64,000 nucleotides of DNA from Coprococcus eutactus (lineage in GTDB: Bacteria > Bacillota > Clostridia > Lachnospirales > Lachnospiraceae), in NCBI RefSeq assembly GCF_025149915.1, contig NZ_CP102278.1, positions 2,463,501-2,527,500 of the forward strand. Reading direction: 5' to 3'. The stretch's first letter is position 1; the number at the start of each line of letters is the position of its first letter. The notes beneath the pieces are model-generated. The model searched no databases. It was not told where the DNA came from and saw nothing but the letters and a program-made list of their open reading frames with translations. This document shows, piece by piece, positions 9,735 through 18,579 of this stretch. Position numbers and translations under genes: made by a program.

Positions 9735-9810
9735 ATTACTAATCCTTTCTATTGCTAAATTTGTTGAATATGTTAAATCGTTGATTGCCCGATATTTCTA
9801 TCATAACCAA

Positions 9811-10830
9811 CTAGTTTGCTGCAAGTTTCTTCTTCTTGAGAAGTTCAAGCTTGCCCTTCTGTCCGTCAAGGAGTACCGCACATGCGATGATAAGACCCTT
9901 GATGATGAGCTGCCAGTATGATGACACTCCTATAAGGTTAAGTCCATTTGAGATGATTCCGATGACCATGGCACCAAATACTGTTCCGCTGATTCTTCCC
10001 TTACCACCTGTCATGGACGTTCCTCCAAGTACACAGGCTGCGATGGCATCAAGCTCATATCCGCTGCCGACTGAAGGCTGTCCTGAGTACATTCTTGAAC
10101 AAAGTACAAGTCCTGCAAATGCTGAGAGAAGTCCTGATATTGTAAATACTATGATCTCTATCTTCTTGATAGGTACACCTGAGAGTCTTGCAGCCTCACG
10201 GTTACCGCCTATCGCATATATATATGTTCCGAATTTTGTCTTGCTAAGGATAAAACTGAATAATATGATGAGCACTACCATGTACACTACTGGAAGTGGG
10301 ATCACATTGAACAGGTATCCTGTTCCGATCTCGATGAAAAGCTTATTGGTGATACGTGTTGACTGTCCACCCGTGTAGACATAAGCTATACCACTTGCTA
10401 TGTTCATCATTGCCATTGTGATGATGAATGCAGGCACCTTGAAGTTAGCAACTATAAAACCACTTATAAAGCCCGCTGCTGTACCTACCAGAAGTCCTGC
10501 CACTATGGCAACTCCGAGAGGGAGTCCCTGGTTAACTATAAATCCTACGGTCAGGGTTCCCGACATAGCTACTATCGATCCAACTGACAAGTCGATGTGT
10601 CCGAGTATGATTATCAGTGTCATTCCAAGTGCTATGTAGGTATTGATAGATATCTGTCTAAGCACTGATATGATGTTGTTGGTTGTGAGGAATTTGTCTG
10701 TGGCAAGTGCTACGGCCACACACATTATTATCAAAACCACTATGATTCCTATGTTACCCTTGACGATCGATGTCAGGGGATTGTTCTTCAATATAGAAGT
10801 TGCCTTTGAATTTTTCTTTGTCTCGCCCAT
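9811..10830 (-). CDS. RbsC-type sugar ABC transporter permease
   Basis: This is a hydrophobic protein of 339 residues with about nine or ten membrane segments. It belongs to the branched-chain amino acid / ribose permease family, with the typical blocks GHIDLSVGS and GGTSMTGGKGRISGT. It forms the membrane channel of an importer with the ATPase encoded immediately upstream; the ATPase stop and this start are within a few bases (TAATATG). The N-terminal 25 residues are cytosolic and Lys-rich. Rbs-type systems usually import monosaccharides such as ribose, xylose or fructose; pairing with an intracellular GH32 here suggests a small fructoside or fructose itself. Confidence 0.9.
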   Translation of the reverse strand: MGETKKNSKATSILKNNPLTSIVKGNIGIIVVLIIMCVAVALATDKFLTTNNIISVLRQISINTYIALGMTLIIILGHIDLSVGSIVAMSGTLTVGFIVNQGLPLGVAIVAGLLVGTAAGFISGFIVANFKVPAFIITMAMMNIASGIAYVYTGGQSTRITNKLFIEIGTGYLFNVIPLPVVYMVVLIILFSFILSKTKFGTYIYAIGGNREAARLSGVPIKKIEIIVFTISGLLSAFAGLVLCSRMYSGQPSVGSGYELDAIAACVLGGTSMTGGKGRISGTVFGAMVIGIISNGLNLIGVSSYWQLIIKGLIIACAVLLDGQKGKLELLKKKKLAAN

Positions 10831-10831
10831 A

Positions 10832-12331
10832 TTATTCGATACCTCCTGCAGCGTATTTCATTATCTCTTCCTGTGAAAGCTCGTCCTTTGACAGTTTCTT
10901 AACAAGTCTTCCGGCTCTCACAACACACACGTTATCGCACATGTTGATGATCTCAGGAAGCTCACTGGATACCATGATTATCGCTATGCCTTCCTTTGCT
11001 AGTTCATTGATTACCGTATATATCTCAAATTTTGCATTTACGTCAACACCTCTGGTTGGCTCATCCAGAATGAGCACATCCGGCTTGGTTGCAAGCCATT
11101 TGCCCAGAACCACCTTCTGCTGGTTTCCGCCTGACAGGCTGCCCGCCTCAATCTCAGGCGATGCCGCCTTTATCCTCAGTCTCTGTGAATAATGGTCAAT
11201 TACCTCGCCTCGTTTTCTCTCACTTATAGCGATTCCATTCATATAGAATCTGAGGGATGAAAGTGTGAGGTTGAATGCCACGCTGTTGCCAAGTACAAGG
11301 CCCTGTTTCTTTCTGTCCTCCGGAACCAGTGCTATGCCTGCCTTGATAGCCTGCATTGGATTCTTGAAGTGAACCGGCTTTCCTCCGAGTATCACCTCTC
11401 CCGATGTGAGCCGTGTTGCGCCAAATATCGCCTCCATGATCTCACTTCGTCCAGCACCTACCAGACCTGAGAATCCCAGGATCTCGCCCTTATGTACTGA
11501 AAAACTTATATCTTCAAAGACACCTGTCTGAGAAAGATTCTTTACCTCCAGAGCGACCTCTGCCTTGTCCATGTCGCAGTAATCTCTTGCATAGAAGCTC
11601 TCTAGATCTCTTCCTACCATCATCGCAACCAGCTCATTCGGGCTTGTCTCTGATGTCTTTTTTGTTCCTACGTATGCACCATCCCTGATAACGGTAACTC
11701 TGTCAGATATTCTGAACAGCTCCTCCATTCTGTGGGAGATGTAGATTATACTTACCTTTTTCTTTCTGAGATTCTCAATGATCTCAAATAACTGCTCAAC
11801 CTCCTCATTTGAAAGTGATGAGGTTGGCTCATCCATAACTATTATCTTGCCGTTGAATGAGACCGCTTTAACGATCTCCACCATCTGCTGCTGTGCGATG
11901 GTCAGATTTTCTACTATTGTGTCTGCCTTTATATTCACACCGAGGGATGATATCATCTCCTCTGCTCTTCTGTTCATCTCTGCAAAGTCCAATGTTCCAA
12001 GCTTTGTCCTTATCTCTCTGCCGAGAAACAGGTTCTGTGCCACCGAAAGATATGGAACAAGTACGATTTCCTGATGTATTATTCCTATACCATTCTCTCT
12101 GGCAGCCGGAACTCCGTTGATCTTGACCTCCTTGCCATTTACCTTGATGATTCCGCTGTCAGGCTGGTAAATTCCGCCGAGGACCTTAATCAGTGTGGAC
12201 TTTCCTGCACCATTCTCACCGAGCAGTGCGTGTACCTCTCCCAGTTCAAGGGAAAAGTCGATGCCGCTTAAAGCATATATTCCAGAGAAGCTTTTCTTTA
12301 TCCCTATCATTTCCAGAACTGTCTGTCCCAT
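10832..12331 (-). CDS. RbsA-type sugar ABC transporter, double ATPase
   Basis: This 499-residue protein contains two ABC ATPase domains in tandem, as in RbsA, MglA and XylG. The first domain has Walker A GENGAGKST (about residue 38) and Walker B IIVMDEPTSS. The second domain has the degenerate P-loop GLVGAGRSE, the intact signature SLSGGNQQK and Walker B LILDEPTRGVD. It powers the permease encoded directly downstream. Length and domain arrangement are normal for the family. The gene begins 174 bases after the binding-protein gene with a hairpin between them, which fits the common pattern of higher expression of the binding protein. Confidence 0.93.
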   Translation of the reverse strand: MGQTVLEMIGIKKSFSGIYALSGIDFSLELGEVHALLGENGAGKSTLIKVLGGIYQPDSGIIKVNGKEVKINGVPAARENGIGIIHQEIVLVPYLSVAQNLFLGREIRTKLGTLDFAEMNRRAEEMISSLGVNIKADTIVENLTIAQQQMVEIVKAVSFNGKIIVMDEPTSSLSNEEVEQLFEIIENLRKKKVSIIYISHRMEELFRISDRVTVIRDGAYVGTKKTSETSPNELVAMMVGRDLESFYARDYCDMDKAEVALEVKNLSQTGVFEDISFSVHKGEILGFSGLVGAGRSEIMEAIFGATRLTSGEVILGGKPVHFKNPMQAIKAGIALVPEDRKKQGLVLGNSVAFNLTLSSLRFYMNGIAISERKRGEVIDHYSQRLRIKAASPEIEAGSLSGGNQQKVVLGKWLATKPDVLILDEPTRGVDVNAKFEIYTVINELAKEGIAIIMVSSELPEIINMCDNVCVVRAGRLVKKLSKDELSQEEIMKYAAGGIE

Positions 12332-12385
12332 ATTAAACCTCCAAGTTTCTATATCAGATCATTTGTTGTCTTGCTGTCATTTTTC

Positions 12386-12424
12386 GGGATTACGGCCGGA
12401 GATCTCAGATCCCCGGTCTCTCCC
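12386..12424 (-). terminator. Intra-operon hairpin between binding-protein and ATPase genes
   Basis: The arms CCGGAGATC and GATCCCCGG plus flanking GGGA/TCCC can form a stable hairpin with no long T-run. It is more likely a partial attenuator or 3'-end stabiliser of the binding-protein mRNA than a full terminator. Confidence 0.5.
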
Positions 12425-12505
12425 GTGTTATATACATCTACATTGTGTCATATCTGCCAATTCCGGGTTCAGCTCCTCACTATTATTTTTGGAGCCGGTC
12501 CGGCT

Positions 12506-13522
12506 TTACTGCCAGTCGTTAACTGTCTTTTCAGCCTCATCCTTGAGTACAAGGTGTGAATCAAGATATACCTTCTTCTCGTCGATGGTCGTATCTCCGC
12601 CTACATACTTCTGTGCTGCGTTGAATGCATACTCTGCAATCTGTACAGGAACCTGACATGCAACTGCTGTGAACTCACCGTCAATGAGTGCCTGCTTACC
12701 ATCTGGTGAAGCATCGATACTGTACACACCGATCTTACCAGTCTTATTTGCTGCCTTAACTGCTGCTGCAGCGCCGAGTGCTGATGGATCATTGATGCAG
12801 AAGAATGCCTGAAGATCTGTGTTTGCTGTGATGATATCCTCTGCAAGACTCATTGATGCATCAAGTGCAGCCTCGCCATCCTGCTGTGCCACAATATTGA
12901 ACTTGTCCTTGTTGTCACCGAGTCCATCGAGGAAACCATTTACACGGTCTACACAGCTCTCATTTGATGGGAAGTCAAGGATCGCAATGTCTGCTCCATC
13001 CGGATAATCCTTAGCCATCTGCTCACCTACAAGCTGTCCTGCCATGTATGCATTTGTTCCAACGAACTGTGTTACAAAGTTCTCTATATCATCCTCGATA
13101 ACTGCTGTATCTACATTGAAGATTGGGATTCCTGCATCTTTGATCTCTGCAAGACCAGATGTGATACCTGCTGAATCAACTGGGATGATGAACACTGCAT
13201 CGTATCCACTGTTTGCCACGTCTGATAACTGGCTGAGCTGTGTGTTCAGATCGTAGTCAGGATCAAGACATGTATATGATATTCCGTTCGCATCACAGAG
13301 TTCCTTGAGCTTTGCATCTATTGAACTCTGGAATGTGTTGTTAAGTGTGTTTGTACAGAATGCAAATGACAGGTCGGATGACTTCGTGCTCTCCTGCTTT
13401 GTACCTGATTCAGATGAACCGCCGTCCGATGCGCCTCCTGCTCCTGATCCACAACCTGCCAGTAAACTAAGTGACATGCACAGGCATGCTCCGACTGCTA
13501 ATAACTTCTTAATCTTTCTCAT
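12506..13522 (-). CDS. RbsB-type sugar-binding lipoprotein
   Basis: This is the substrate-binding subunit of the importer. It has a lipoprotein signal (lipobox LLAGC, Cys near residue 20), a Gly/Ser-rich linker and a Peripla_BP_4 domain of about 290 residues. ATG at 13522 is chosen because TTGGAGG precedes it; the longer frame to 13543 has no such site. After secretion it should be tethered to the outer face of the membrane and deliver sugar to the permease. It is first in the operon, directly downstream of a strong promoter flanked by two palindromic sites. The ligand cannot be read directly; context points to fructose or a fructoside. Confidence 0.92.
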   Translation of the reverse strand: MRKIKKLLAVGACLCMSLSLLAGCGSGAGGASDGGSSESGTKQESTKSSDLSFAFCTNTLNNTFQSSIDAKLKELCDANGISYTCLDPDYDLNTQLSQLSDVANSGYDAVFIIPVDSAGITSGLAEIKDAGIPIFNVDTAVIEDDIENFVTQFVGTNAYMAGQLVGEQMAKDYPDGADIAILDFPSNESCVDRVNGFLDGLGDNKDKFNIVAQQDGEAALDASMSLAEDIITANTDLQAFFCINDPSALGAAAAVKAANKTGKIGVYSIDASPDGKQALIDGEFTAVACQVPVQIAEYAFNAAQKYVGGDTTIDEKKVYLDSHLVLKDEAEKTVNDWQ

Positions 13523-13584
13523 AATTTTTACCTCCAATATCATGTATTTCGTTTTTGCTAACTCGTTGTCGAAAAACTGTTATT

Positions 13585-13606
13585 AACCGGTTTTATTTAC
13601 GTAAAT
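13585..13606. promoter_or_regulatory. Palindromic operators, proximal (AACCGGTT and ATTTACGTAAAT)
   Basis: A perfect 12-bp palindrome ATTTACGTAAAT (13595-13606) lies about 27-38 bases downstream of the predicted transcription start of the binding-protein gene. An AACCGGTT palindrome (13585-13592) adjoins it. Palindromes with a central CG are typical LacI-family operators. Confidence 0.6.
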
Positions 13607-13638
13607 TTTTAACTGTTTTTCGTCCCTTGTATGTTTAG

Positions 13639-13667
13639 ATGATATATCCTTTGTCTGTTATTGTCAA
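13639..13667 (-). promoter_or_regulatory. Promoter of the fructoside operon
   Basis: On the minus strand a perfect TTGACA (13662-13667) and a TATCAT -10 (13639-13644) are 17 bases apart. It lies between the two TTTACGTAAA palindromes. Confidence 0.8.
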
Positions 13668-13754
13668 TAATTAGTGTTTTATTTATTATTTATTCGTCAC
13701 TGTGCACAAATAACATTCATTTGCATTATACGCTTCGCAGACTGTTTATTATTT

Positions 13755-13764
13755 TTTACGTAAA
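13755..13764. promoter_or_regulatory. Palindromic operator, distal (TTTACGTAAA)
   Basis: A perfect 10-bp palindrome identical to the core of the site at 13595-13606 lies about 90 bases upstream of the -35. The two centres are 159 bases apart, close to fifteen helical turns, which would suit looping by a LacI-family dimer pair. Confidence 0.6.
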
Positions 13765-13803
13765 TATTCGCGTAATTATTCCGGAGTCTTGTGTATAAAC
13801 GCA

Positions 13804-13847
13804 AAAAATCCTCCAGAGAGTTACATTTTTCTCTCTGGAGGATTTCA
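13804..13847 (-). terminator. Terminator of the LacI-type regulator gene
   Basis: The arms AATCCTCCAGAGAG and CTCTCTGGAGGATT form a strong hairpin directly after the regulator stop codon, followed on the minus strand by a T-rich stretch. Confidence 0.85.
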
Positions 13848-13849
13848 TA

Positions 13850-15847
13850 TCACCCAAGTCTGTCCGGCATGGACTCATGGAAGATTTCCTTCCATGCAAG
13901 CCTGAGCTGTTTCGGCTCGACCTGATACGGCTGAACTCCCACATACTTTGGAAGCTGTTCTTCACTTACCAGGGACTTGGCAACGACTGCAGCTGCCGCT
14001 CTTCCCTGCTCATATGGTCTCTGTGTGCTGAGTCCCTTAACTATTCCTTCTTCCATACACCGGGCTATGCCATGGTCAAGATCAGTGGTGAACACTGCCA
14101 CATCCTCCCTGCCAAGCTCCTTGAGTGCCTTTATAGTCAGAAGTGCCGGGCGATCCCAGCTCACATACATTGCCTCAATTTCGGGATTTGCAGTTATCAC
14201 ATCCTTGGCTACCTGATATGCATTAGATATCTCTCCAAAACTCCTGATCGTCACTATGTCGATATCCGGATAACTGTCCTTTATTATTCTCTCAGCAGCA
14301 TTATCCCTGACTCTTGTTCCATAGAATGCCGCGCCATGAATAATGAAACCTGCCTTTTTTTTCTTATTTTCCTTACAATATTCTCCCAACATTCTTCCCG
14401 TGTTCGTTCCATTCTCCGACTCATTTACTGATACACAGGACACATAGCTGTTCTTGGACATGCCATCTGGAACATTGCTTATGAACACAAGCTTTGACAC
14501 CTTTGAAAGCTCCTGAAACTTTTCTCTGGTACGGCTGTCATCCGCTGGAATAGCTATAACTGCATCCGGTTTCTGAAGTCTTATGCCATCAAGCTGTGCA
14601 TTCTGCAGTTCCGAGTCAAAATGTGCATCCATAACTGATACAACATCTATCCCAAACTGCTCAAGTTCCTCCCGAATTCCCTTCTCATGCAATTCTGCCC
14701 AAGACGTTCCGGTATAGTGGAAAGAGATCGCAACCCTGAAATGTCCTGTCTTTAGTCTGTGTTTCTCTTCTTTTGTCAGTACAACCGAATCCGGCGCTGC
14801 CGCTTTATCTCCAAATGGTCCATTGTCAAGCATCTTTGTGGATTTTCTGACTACAAGCTCTACATCTGCATAACAGTCATGCGATATGGCAACTCCCGTA
14901 TTGATCTTCTCAAACAACATCCCAACAGCCTTGGCACTTAGTCCCTTCACATCTCTTCTCAGTATTGTAAGAGGTGGATAAGTAAGTTCAGACCAGCTCT
15001 CATCACCAAATCCAACCACAGATATCTCTCCCGGACAGTCGATTCCCATATCTCTCAGTGTCTTCATAAGATAAAGAGTTATTCTGTTGCCCCCCGCAAG
15101 TACAGCGGTCGGCCTGTATCTGCGCAGGGCTTTCTGAATAGCCAGCATGCAGTCATCCTCTCCTTTTTCCAACGTCACATCAACAATGTTTGCATCATTT
15201 GTATTTATATTGTATTTCTCCAGAGCATTCAGGAAACCTTTTGTTCTCTCATCCCTGGTGGTACTGTCCGTACTCTCTCTGAAAAACAAAACATTTTTGT
15301 GTCCACTCGCAAGCAGATAATCCGCGCCCTTAAATATAGCCTCACGGTCGCGAAACTCAACTGAGTCTATCCCTGATCCAAGTATATTTCTCTCCACGCA
15401 GACAAATGGAACACCCGACTGTATGAGTTTTGTGTAGTTAGATGCCACATCGCTCACCGGCGCATGTATGATACCGGCAACCTTCTTGTTGACCAGAAGT
15501 CCGGCAAGCACCTGCGCCTCCTCCTTGAGATCATTGTCTGTTATCGCCACAAGGAACTGATATCCCTGCACACTGACAAGCTGCTTCACATAAGCTACCA
15601 TATCTCTGTATATAGTACTTTCAATGTTTGGAATGACTGCAACTATCGTGGACTCCCGTCCAACCAGCAGTTTTCTCTCCTTATCAGCTATCTTATTCTG
15701 GTATCCCGTCTCTACAATGATCTTCTCTATCTTATCCACAAGCTCAGGTCTTACATACCTCGTCCTATTTATAACATGTGATACCGTGGCTATTGACACC
15801 CCAGCCATCTCCGCTATTTCTTTTATTGTAACCTTGCTTTTACTCAT
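13850..15847 (-). CDS. LacI-family regulator with a second RbsB-like sensor domain
   Basis: The 665-residue product is about twice the usual LacI length. Residues 5-52 form the LacI helix-turn-helix (VTIKEIAEMAGVSIATVSHV). Residues of about 60-330 form a LacI-type effector domain. Residues of about 360-640 form a second periplasmic-binding-like domain of the RbsB type (FRVAISFHYTGTSW, then PDAVIAIPADDSRTRE). ATG at 15847 is used because GGAGAAAGG precedes it. The gene lies directly upstream of the fructoside operon it probably controls, and two TTTACGTAAA palindromes flank that operon's promoter. No signal peptide or membrane segment is present, so both sensor domains are cytosolic. The linker has charged and Ala/Pro-rich sequence. 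The fusion is continuous, with no sign of a frameshift. Confidence 0.88.
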   Translation of the reverse strand: MSKSKVTIKEIAEMAGVSIATVSHVINRTRYVRPELVDKIEKIIVETGYQNKIADKERKLLVGRESTIVAVIPNIESTIYRDMVAYVKQLVSVQGYQFLVAITDNDLKEEAQVLAGLLVNKKVAGIIHAPVSDVASNYTKLIQSGVPFVCVERNILGSGIDSVEFRDREAIFKGADYLLASGHKNVLFFRESTDSTTRDERTKGFLNALEKYNINTNDANIVDVTLEKGEDDCMLAIQKALRRYRPTAVLAGGNRITLYLMKTLRDMGIDCPGEISVVGFGDESWSELTYPPLTILRRDVKGLSAKAVGMLFEKINTGVAISHDCYADVELVVRKSTKMLDNGPFGDKAAAPDSVVLTKEEKHRLKTGHFRVAISFHYTGTSWAELHEKGIREELEQFGIDVVSVMDAHFDSELQNAQLDGIRLQKPDAVIAIPADDSRTREKFQELSKVSKLVFISNVPDGMSKNSYVSCVSVNESENGTNTGRMLGEYCKENKKKKAGFIIHGAAFYGTRVRDNAAERIIKDSYPDIDIVTIRSFGEISNAYQVAKDVITANPEIEAMYVSWDRPALLTIKALKELGREDVAVFTTDLDHGIARCMEEGIVKGLSTQRPYEQGRAAAAVVAKSLVSEEQLPKYVGVQPYQVEPKQLRLAWKEIFHESMPDRLG

Positions 15848-15880
15848 ACAGCATCCTTTCTCCCTTGTAAGCCACATACA

Positions 15881-16861
15881 TCAGTTCTGCCAATTGATAT
15901 TCTCCCTCTGGATAAGAGGGTATCTGGCAAGCTCTGCGCCGTCCAAATTCTCCCTGTTCATATCCACTGCATTTATCTGATGACCCTCGTAGGTATTGTA
16001 ATAGTATATTCCCTTGTCAGCGTTGCAGCAGGACGTGTATATAGTGATCTCATATTTGTCAGATGCCACCTCACAGCATCCCCTCTGCTGATCCACAGAA
16101 CCGAGTATATGGAAAAACTGGCTCACACTCTCAGCCTCAGAATCTCCAGACAGACTGTTCTGCTTCACAAATGCCACCCTGGCAAATCTTGACGTCGACG
16201 ACAGATCCCCAGGAAGTCCTATTGCTCCCATGCCACGGCTGTACGTATTCAGTCCCACCTCCGGTGCAAATGTGTTCAATGGCTGCTTTGGCGACAGTCC
16301 CATATACTGATTGAGCAAGAACATCTGCTGCGGAAATGGCGGGTTGTTCGTGAGAACCCCAACAGGATTCTCATACACATGAAGTCCGTCAGCCATGCAC
16401 TCCACTGTTATGGCGCCATTTCTGTCCGCGATGATCCAATGAAGCTGTGCTGTAGGAAGCTGCTCGGAAAACGGTGTTCCTGTCAGAGTCATCCTATCCA
16501 GTGCCACCCTTGCCTCGCCTACACTGGCACAGCTTCCGAGTATCCATGGAATAAACTCATACTGGGCAACATTGTCCCTATCACCGCTCTCATCCACTTC
16601 CTGATACGCGGCATTTCCAACGAAATTCAGGCCTGCCATTCCAAGCCCCTTTTCATTTATAGCATCATAGTAGAGAGGATAGCCACCCGCCACATGTGCC
16701 ATCCCTATCATGGCATAATGGCTGTCCTTCCTGCCCATATATCTGAATTCAAACGGATAATTTCTCGGAGTCACGGTGATCTCATCGCCGTACGAGAATT
16801 CATAATCAAGTGTTCTTCCAAAATAGAAATTCTTTGTCTTATATGTCGCTGCTGTACACAT
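15881..16861 (-). CDS. Choloylglycine hydrolase family enzyme, probable bile salt hydrolase
   Basis: This 326-residue Ntn-hydrolase begins MCTAAT, so removal of Met exposes the catalytic Cys2. The family's other active-site positions are visible: Arg16 and Asp19 in FGRTLDY, an Asn near residue 82 (LNFVGN), an Asn in VLTNNPPF near residue 172, and an Arg near residue 224 (SSTSRFARVAF). Length equals that of known bile salt hydrolases. The reaction would be release of glycine or taurine from conjugated bile acids in the cytoplasm. Penicillin V acylases share this fold and cannot be excluded by sequence reading alone. It lies 33 bases before the LacI-type regulator gene and 31 bases after the GNAT gene, so all three may share a transcript. 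Confidence 0.88.
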   Translation of the reverse strand: MCTAATYKTKNFYFGRTLDYEFSYGDEITVTPRNYPFEFRYMGRKDSHYAMIGMAHVAGGYPLYYDAINEKGLGMAGLNFVGNAAYQEVDESGDRDNVAQYEFIPWILGSCASVGEARVALDRMTLTGTPFSEQLPTAQLHWIIADRNGAITVECMADGLHVYENPVGVLTNNPPFPQQMFLLNQYMGLSPKQPLNTFAPEVGLNTYSRGMGAIGLPGDLSSTSRFARVAFVKQNSLSGDSEAESVSQFFHILGSVDQQRGCCEVASDKYEITIYTSCCNADKGIYYYNTYEGHQINAVDMNRENLDGAELARYPLIQRENINWQN

Positions 16862-16892
16862 ATTTGTCTCCTTTCAAATCTCCACAGATAAT

Positions 16893-17321
16893 TTATATCA
16901 TCATCTCAAAGCCGTAGCAGCTCTTTTCAAAGCCATAGTGCTCGTAGAAGCCATGTGCCCCTGTCCTCGGAAGTCCGGAATCAAGGGTGATAGCCTTGCA
17001 TCCCCTCTGCTTTGCAAGCTCCTTTGCATGATTCAGGAGTGCCACACCATATCCCTTGCCACGGTCCTCCTCTCTTGTTATGAGACTTGACACATAGCAT
17101 GTGAGCCCCGACATCCAGAATGTATTTAAATAGTCTCCATGGCACATGCCTCTGCAAATGCCTTCATCCCATAATAAAAACGCAAAGCTGCGTTCGTCAT
17201 CTATGACGTCCATATATACTTTGCGTATTTCTTCCCTGTCATATGTATTATATGTCCATAATTTTTCTATAAAATCAAATACAATATCAAAATCCTCTGC
17301 TGTCGCTTTTCTGATCTCCAT
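16893..17321 (-). CDS. GNAT-family N-acetyltransferase
   Basis: This is a 142-residue single-domain acetyltransferase. The acetyl-CoA-binding block reads VSSLITREEDRGKGYGVALLNHA near residues 80-102, with the Arg/Gly loop EDRGKGYG. The C-terminal part (GAHGFYEHYGFEK) is typical of the fold. ATG at 17321 follows AGGAGAATATAATT, so the shorter frame is used. The substrate is unknown. It lies upstream of the bile salt hydrolase gene with a short gap on the same strand. Confidence 0.85.
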   Translation of the reverse strand: MEIRKATAEDFDIVFDFIEKLWTYNTYDREEIRKVYMDVIDDERSFAFLLWDEGICRGMCHGDYLNTFWMSGLTCYVSSLITREEDRGKGYGVALLNHAKELAKQRGCKAITLDSGLPRTGAHGFYEHYGFEKSCYGFEMMI

Positions 17322-17468
17322 AATTATATTCTCCTTTCCCACTGAGTTTCAGTCCACGTAAACTGACTTTGCACCATCAACTAAATTACAACCAATGCTT
17401 ACATTATAAAATATCAAAGTGATTATTAACAGACCGCCACTCATAAATTTATTATAAAATATCCCGGT

Positions 17469-17517
17469 AAAAAGTGAGGAGGCAGATACGCACAACGCTG
17501 TATCTGCCTCCTCACTT
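17469..17517 (-). terminator. Terminator of the BceRSAB-like operon
   Basis: A long inverted repeat with arms AAAAGTGAGGAGGCAGATAC and GTATCTGCCTCCTCACTTTT begins immediately after the sensor-kinase stop codon and ends in a T-run on the minus strand. Confidence 0.92.
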
Positions 17518-18537
17518 TTATATCTTTGTCTCCACATCCGGGAATTCAAGTACTATCTCAAATCCATTCTGCCACTTTGAATTTGCCGTCACTGTGATGC
17601 CTAGGTCATGCGCCATCTCACTGACAAGATACAGTCCCATGCCCGTTGCATGCTTCCTGTTCTCACCCGAATCACCCGTGACACCCTTCTCGAATATGTA
17701 TGGCATGTCACAGCTCTTTACACCTATGCCATTGTCACTCACGGACAGCAGCTTTTTGTCACCCGCCGTCCAGAAGTCAAATGATATCTCCGGCTGCTCA
17801 TTTGTGTATTTCATGGAATTGCTCACAAGCTGACCGAGTATAAACTGCAATCCCCTGCGGTCACTGTACACCTCTCCATTCTCAAGACACTTTCTGACCC
17901 GTATGCCCTTCTCCTCAAGCAGGGATCTGTAGTCAGCTATCACCTCATCCACGCATTCTTCCACATCTATGCTCTCCATGAGATAATCCTTGGAATCGCT
18001 TTTCAGTCTGGCGTAGTAGAGCATCTGGTCCACATAGTTCTGCATCTGGCTGGTCACATTGTCCATCTTCATCACAACATTATGAGGCAGCTCATCTCTC
18101 CTGTTGTCCACCACAAATGTCAGCAGAGAGATGGGGGTCTTGATCTCATGTGCCCAGTTCTCCACATACTCCTGATAATCCCTGAGCTGTCTGCCACTCT
18201 GCATCACTGAATCTCTCAGATCGTGAAGCTCCTCCGACAGCACGCTCACATATTCCTGTTCAGAAGCCCCGCACAGGCTCCTCATTTCTATCTCGCTCTG
18301 TTCATCCGGGTCAGTGACAAATCTCCTGAACGCCTCAATCTTCTTCCTGTCCTTTATACACAGCACCGAGCACACCGCCGCGAACAGTATCACAGTGAAC
18401 ATGCCAACCAGCACCCTTATTCTGACAAATGCCTCTGGTGCCACAAGCCACATGAAGAAGCAGAACGCCACGTCCGTCAGAAGCAGCAGACCAAGCCAGA
18501 CAATATTCTGTTTTATAACAAGTCCAAATCTTTTCAT
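17518..18537 (-). CDS. Intramembrane-sensing histidine kinase, BceS-like
   Basis: This 339-residue kinase has two closely spaced membrane helices at about residues 13-31 and 36-57, with almost no extracellular loop. That marks intramembrane-sensing kinases of the BceS group. The phospho-acceptor His is in NWAHEIKTPIS near residue 132. The ATPase part shows N-box QLVSNSMKYTN and G-boxes DNGIGV and GMGLYLV. BceS-type kinases sense antimicrobial peptides through the partner ABC transporter rather than directly. It is last in an operon with the response regulator, the FtsX permease and the ATPase. The start lies 24 bases after the regulator stop, next to a REP-like repeat. Confidence 0.92.
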   Translation of the reverse strand: MKRFGLVIKQNIVWLGLLLLTDVAFCFFMWLVAPEAFVRIRVLVGMFTVILFAAVCSVLCIKDRKKIEAFRRFVTDPDEQSEIEMRSLCGASEQEYVSVLSEELHDLRDSVMQSGRQLRDYQEYVENWAHEIKTPISLLTFVVDNRRDELPHNVVMKMDNVTSQMQNYVDQMLYYARLKSDSKDYLMESIDVEECVDEVIADYRSLLEEKGIRVRKCLENGEVYSDRRGLQFILGQLVSNSMKYTNEQPEISFDFWTAGDKKLLSVSDNGIGVKSCDMPYIFEKGVTGDSGENRKHATGMGLYLVSEMAHDLGITVTANSKWQNGFEIVLEFPDVETKI

Positions 18538-18556
18538 ATTTTCTCCACTCTGACAA

Positions 18557-18579
18557 GTGGGTCAGGCACCTCCGTCCCC
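18557..18579. repeat. REP-like repeat (family A) overlapping a gene end
   Basis: A copy of the GTCAGGCACCTCCGTCCCC element overlaps the last codons of the response-regulator gene. Read on the minus strand, it encodes the C-terminal residues Gly-Asp-Gly-Gly-Ala and the TGA stop. Confidence 0.8.
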
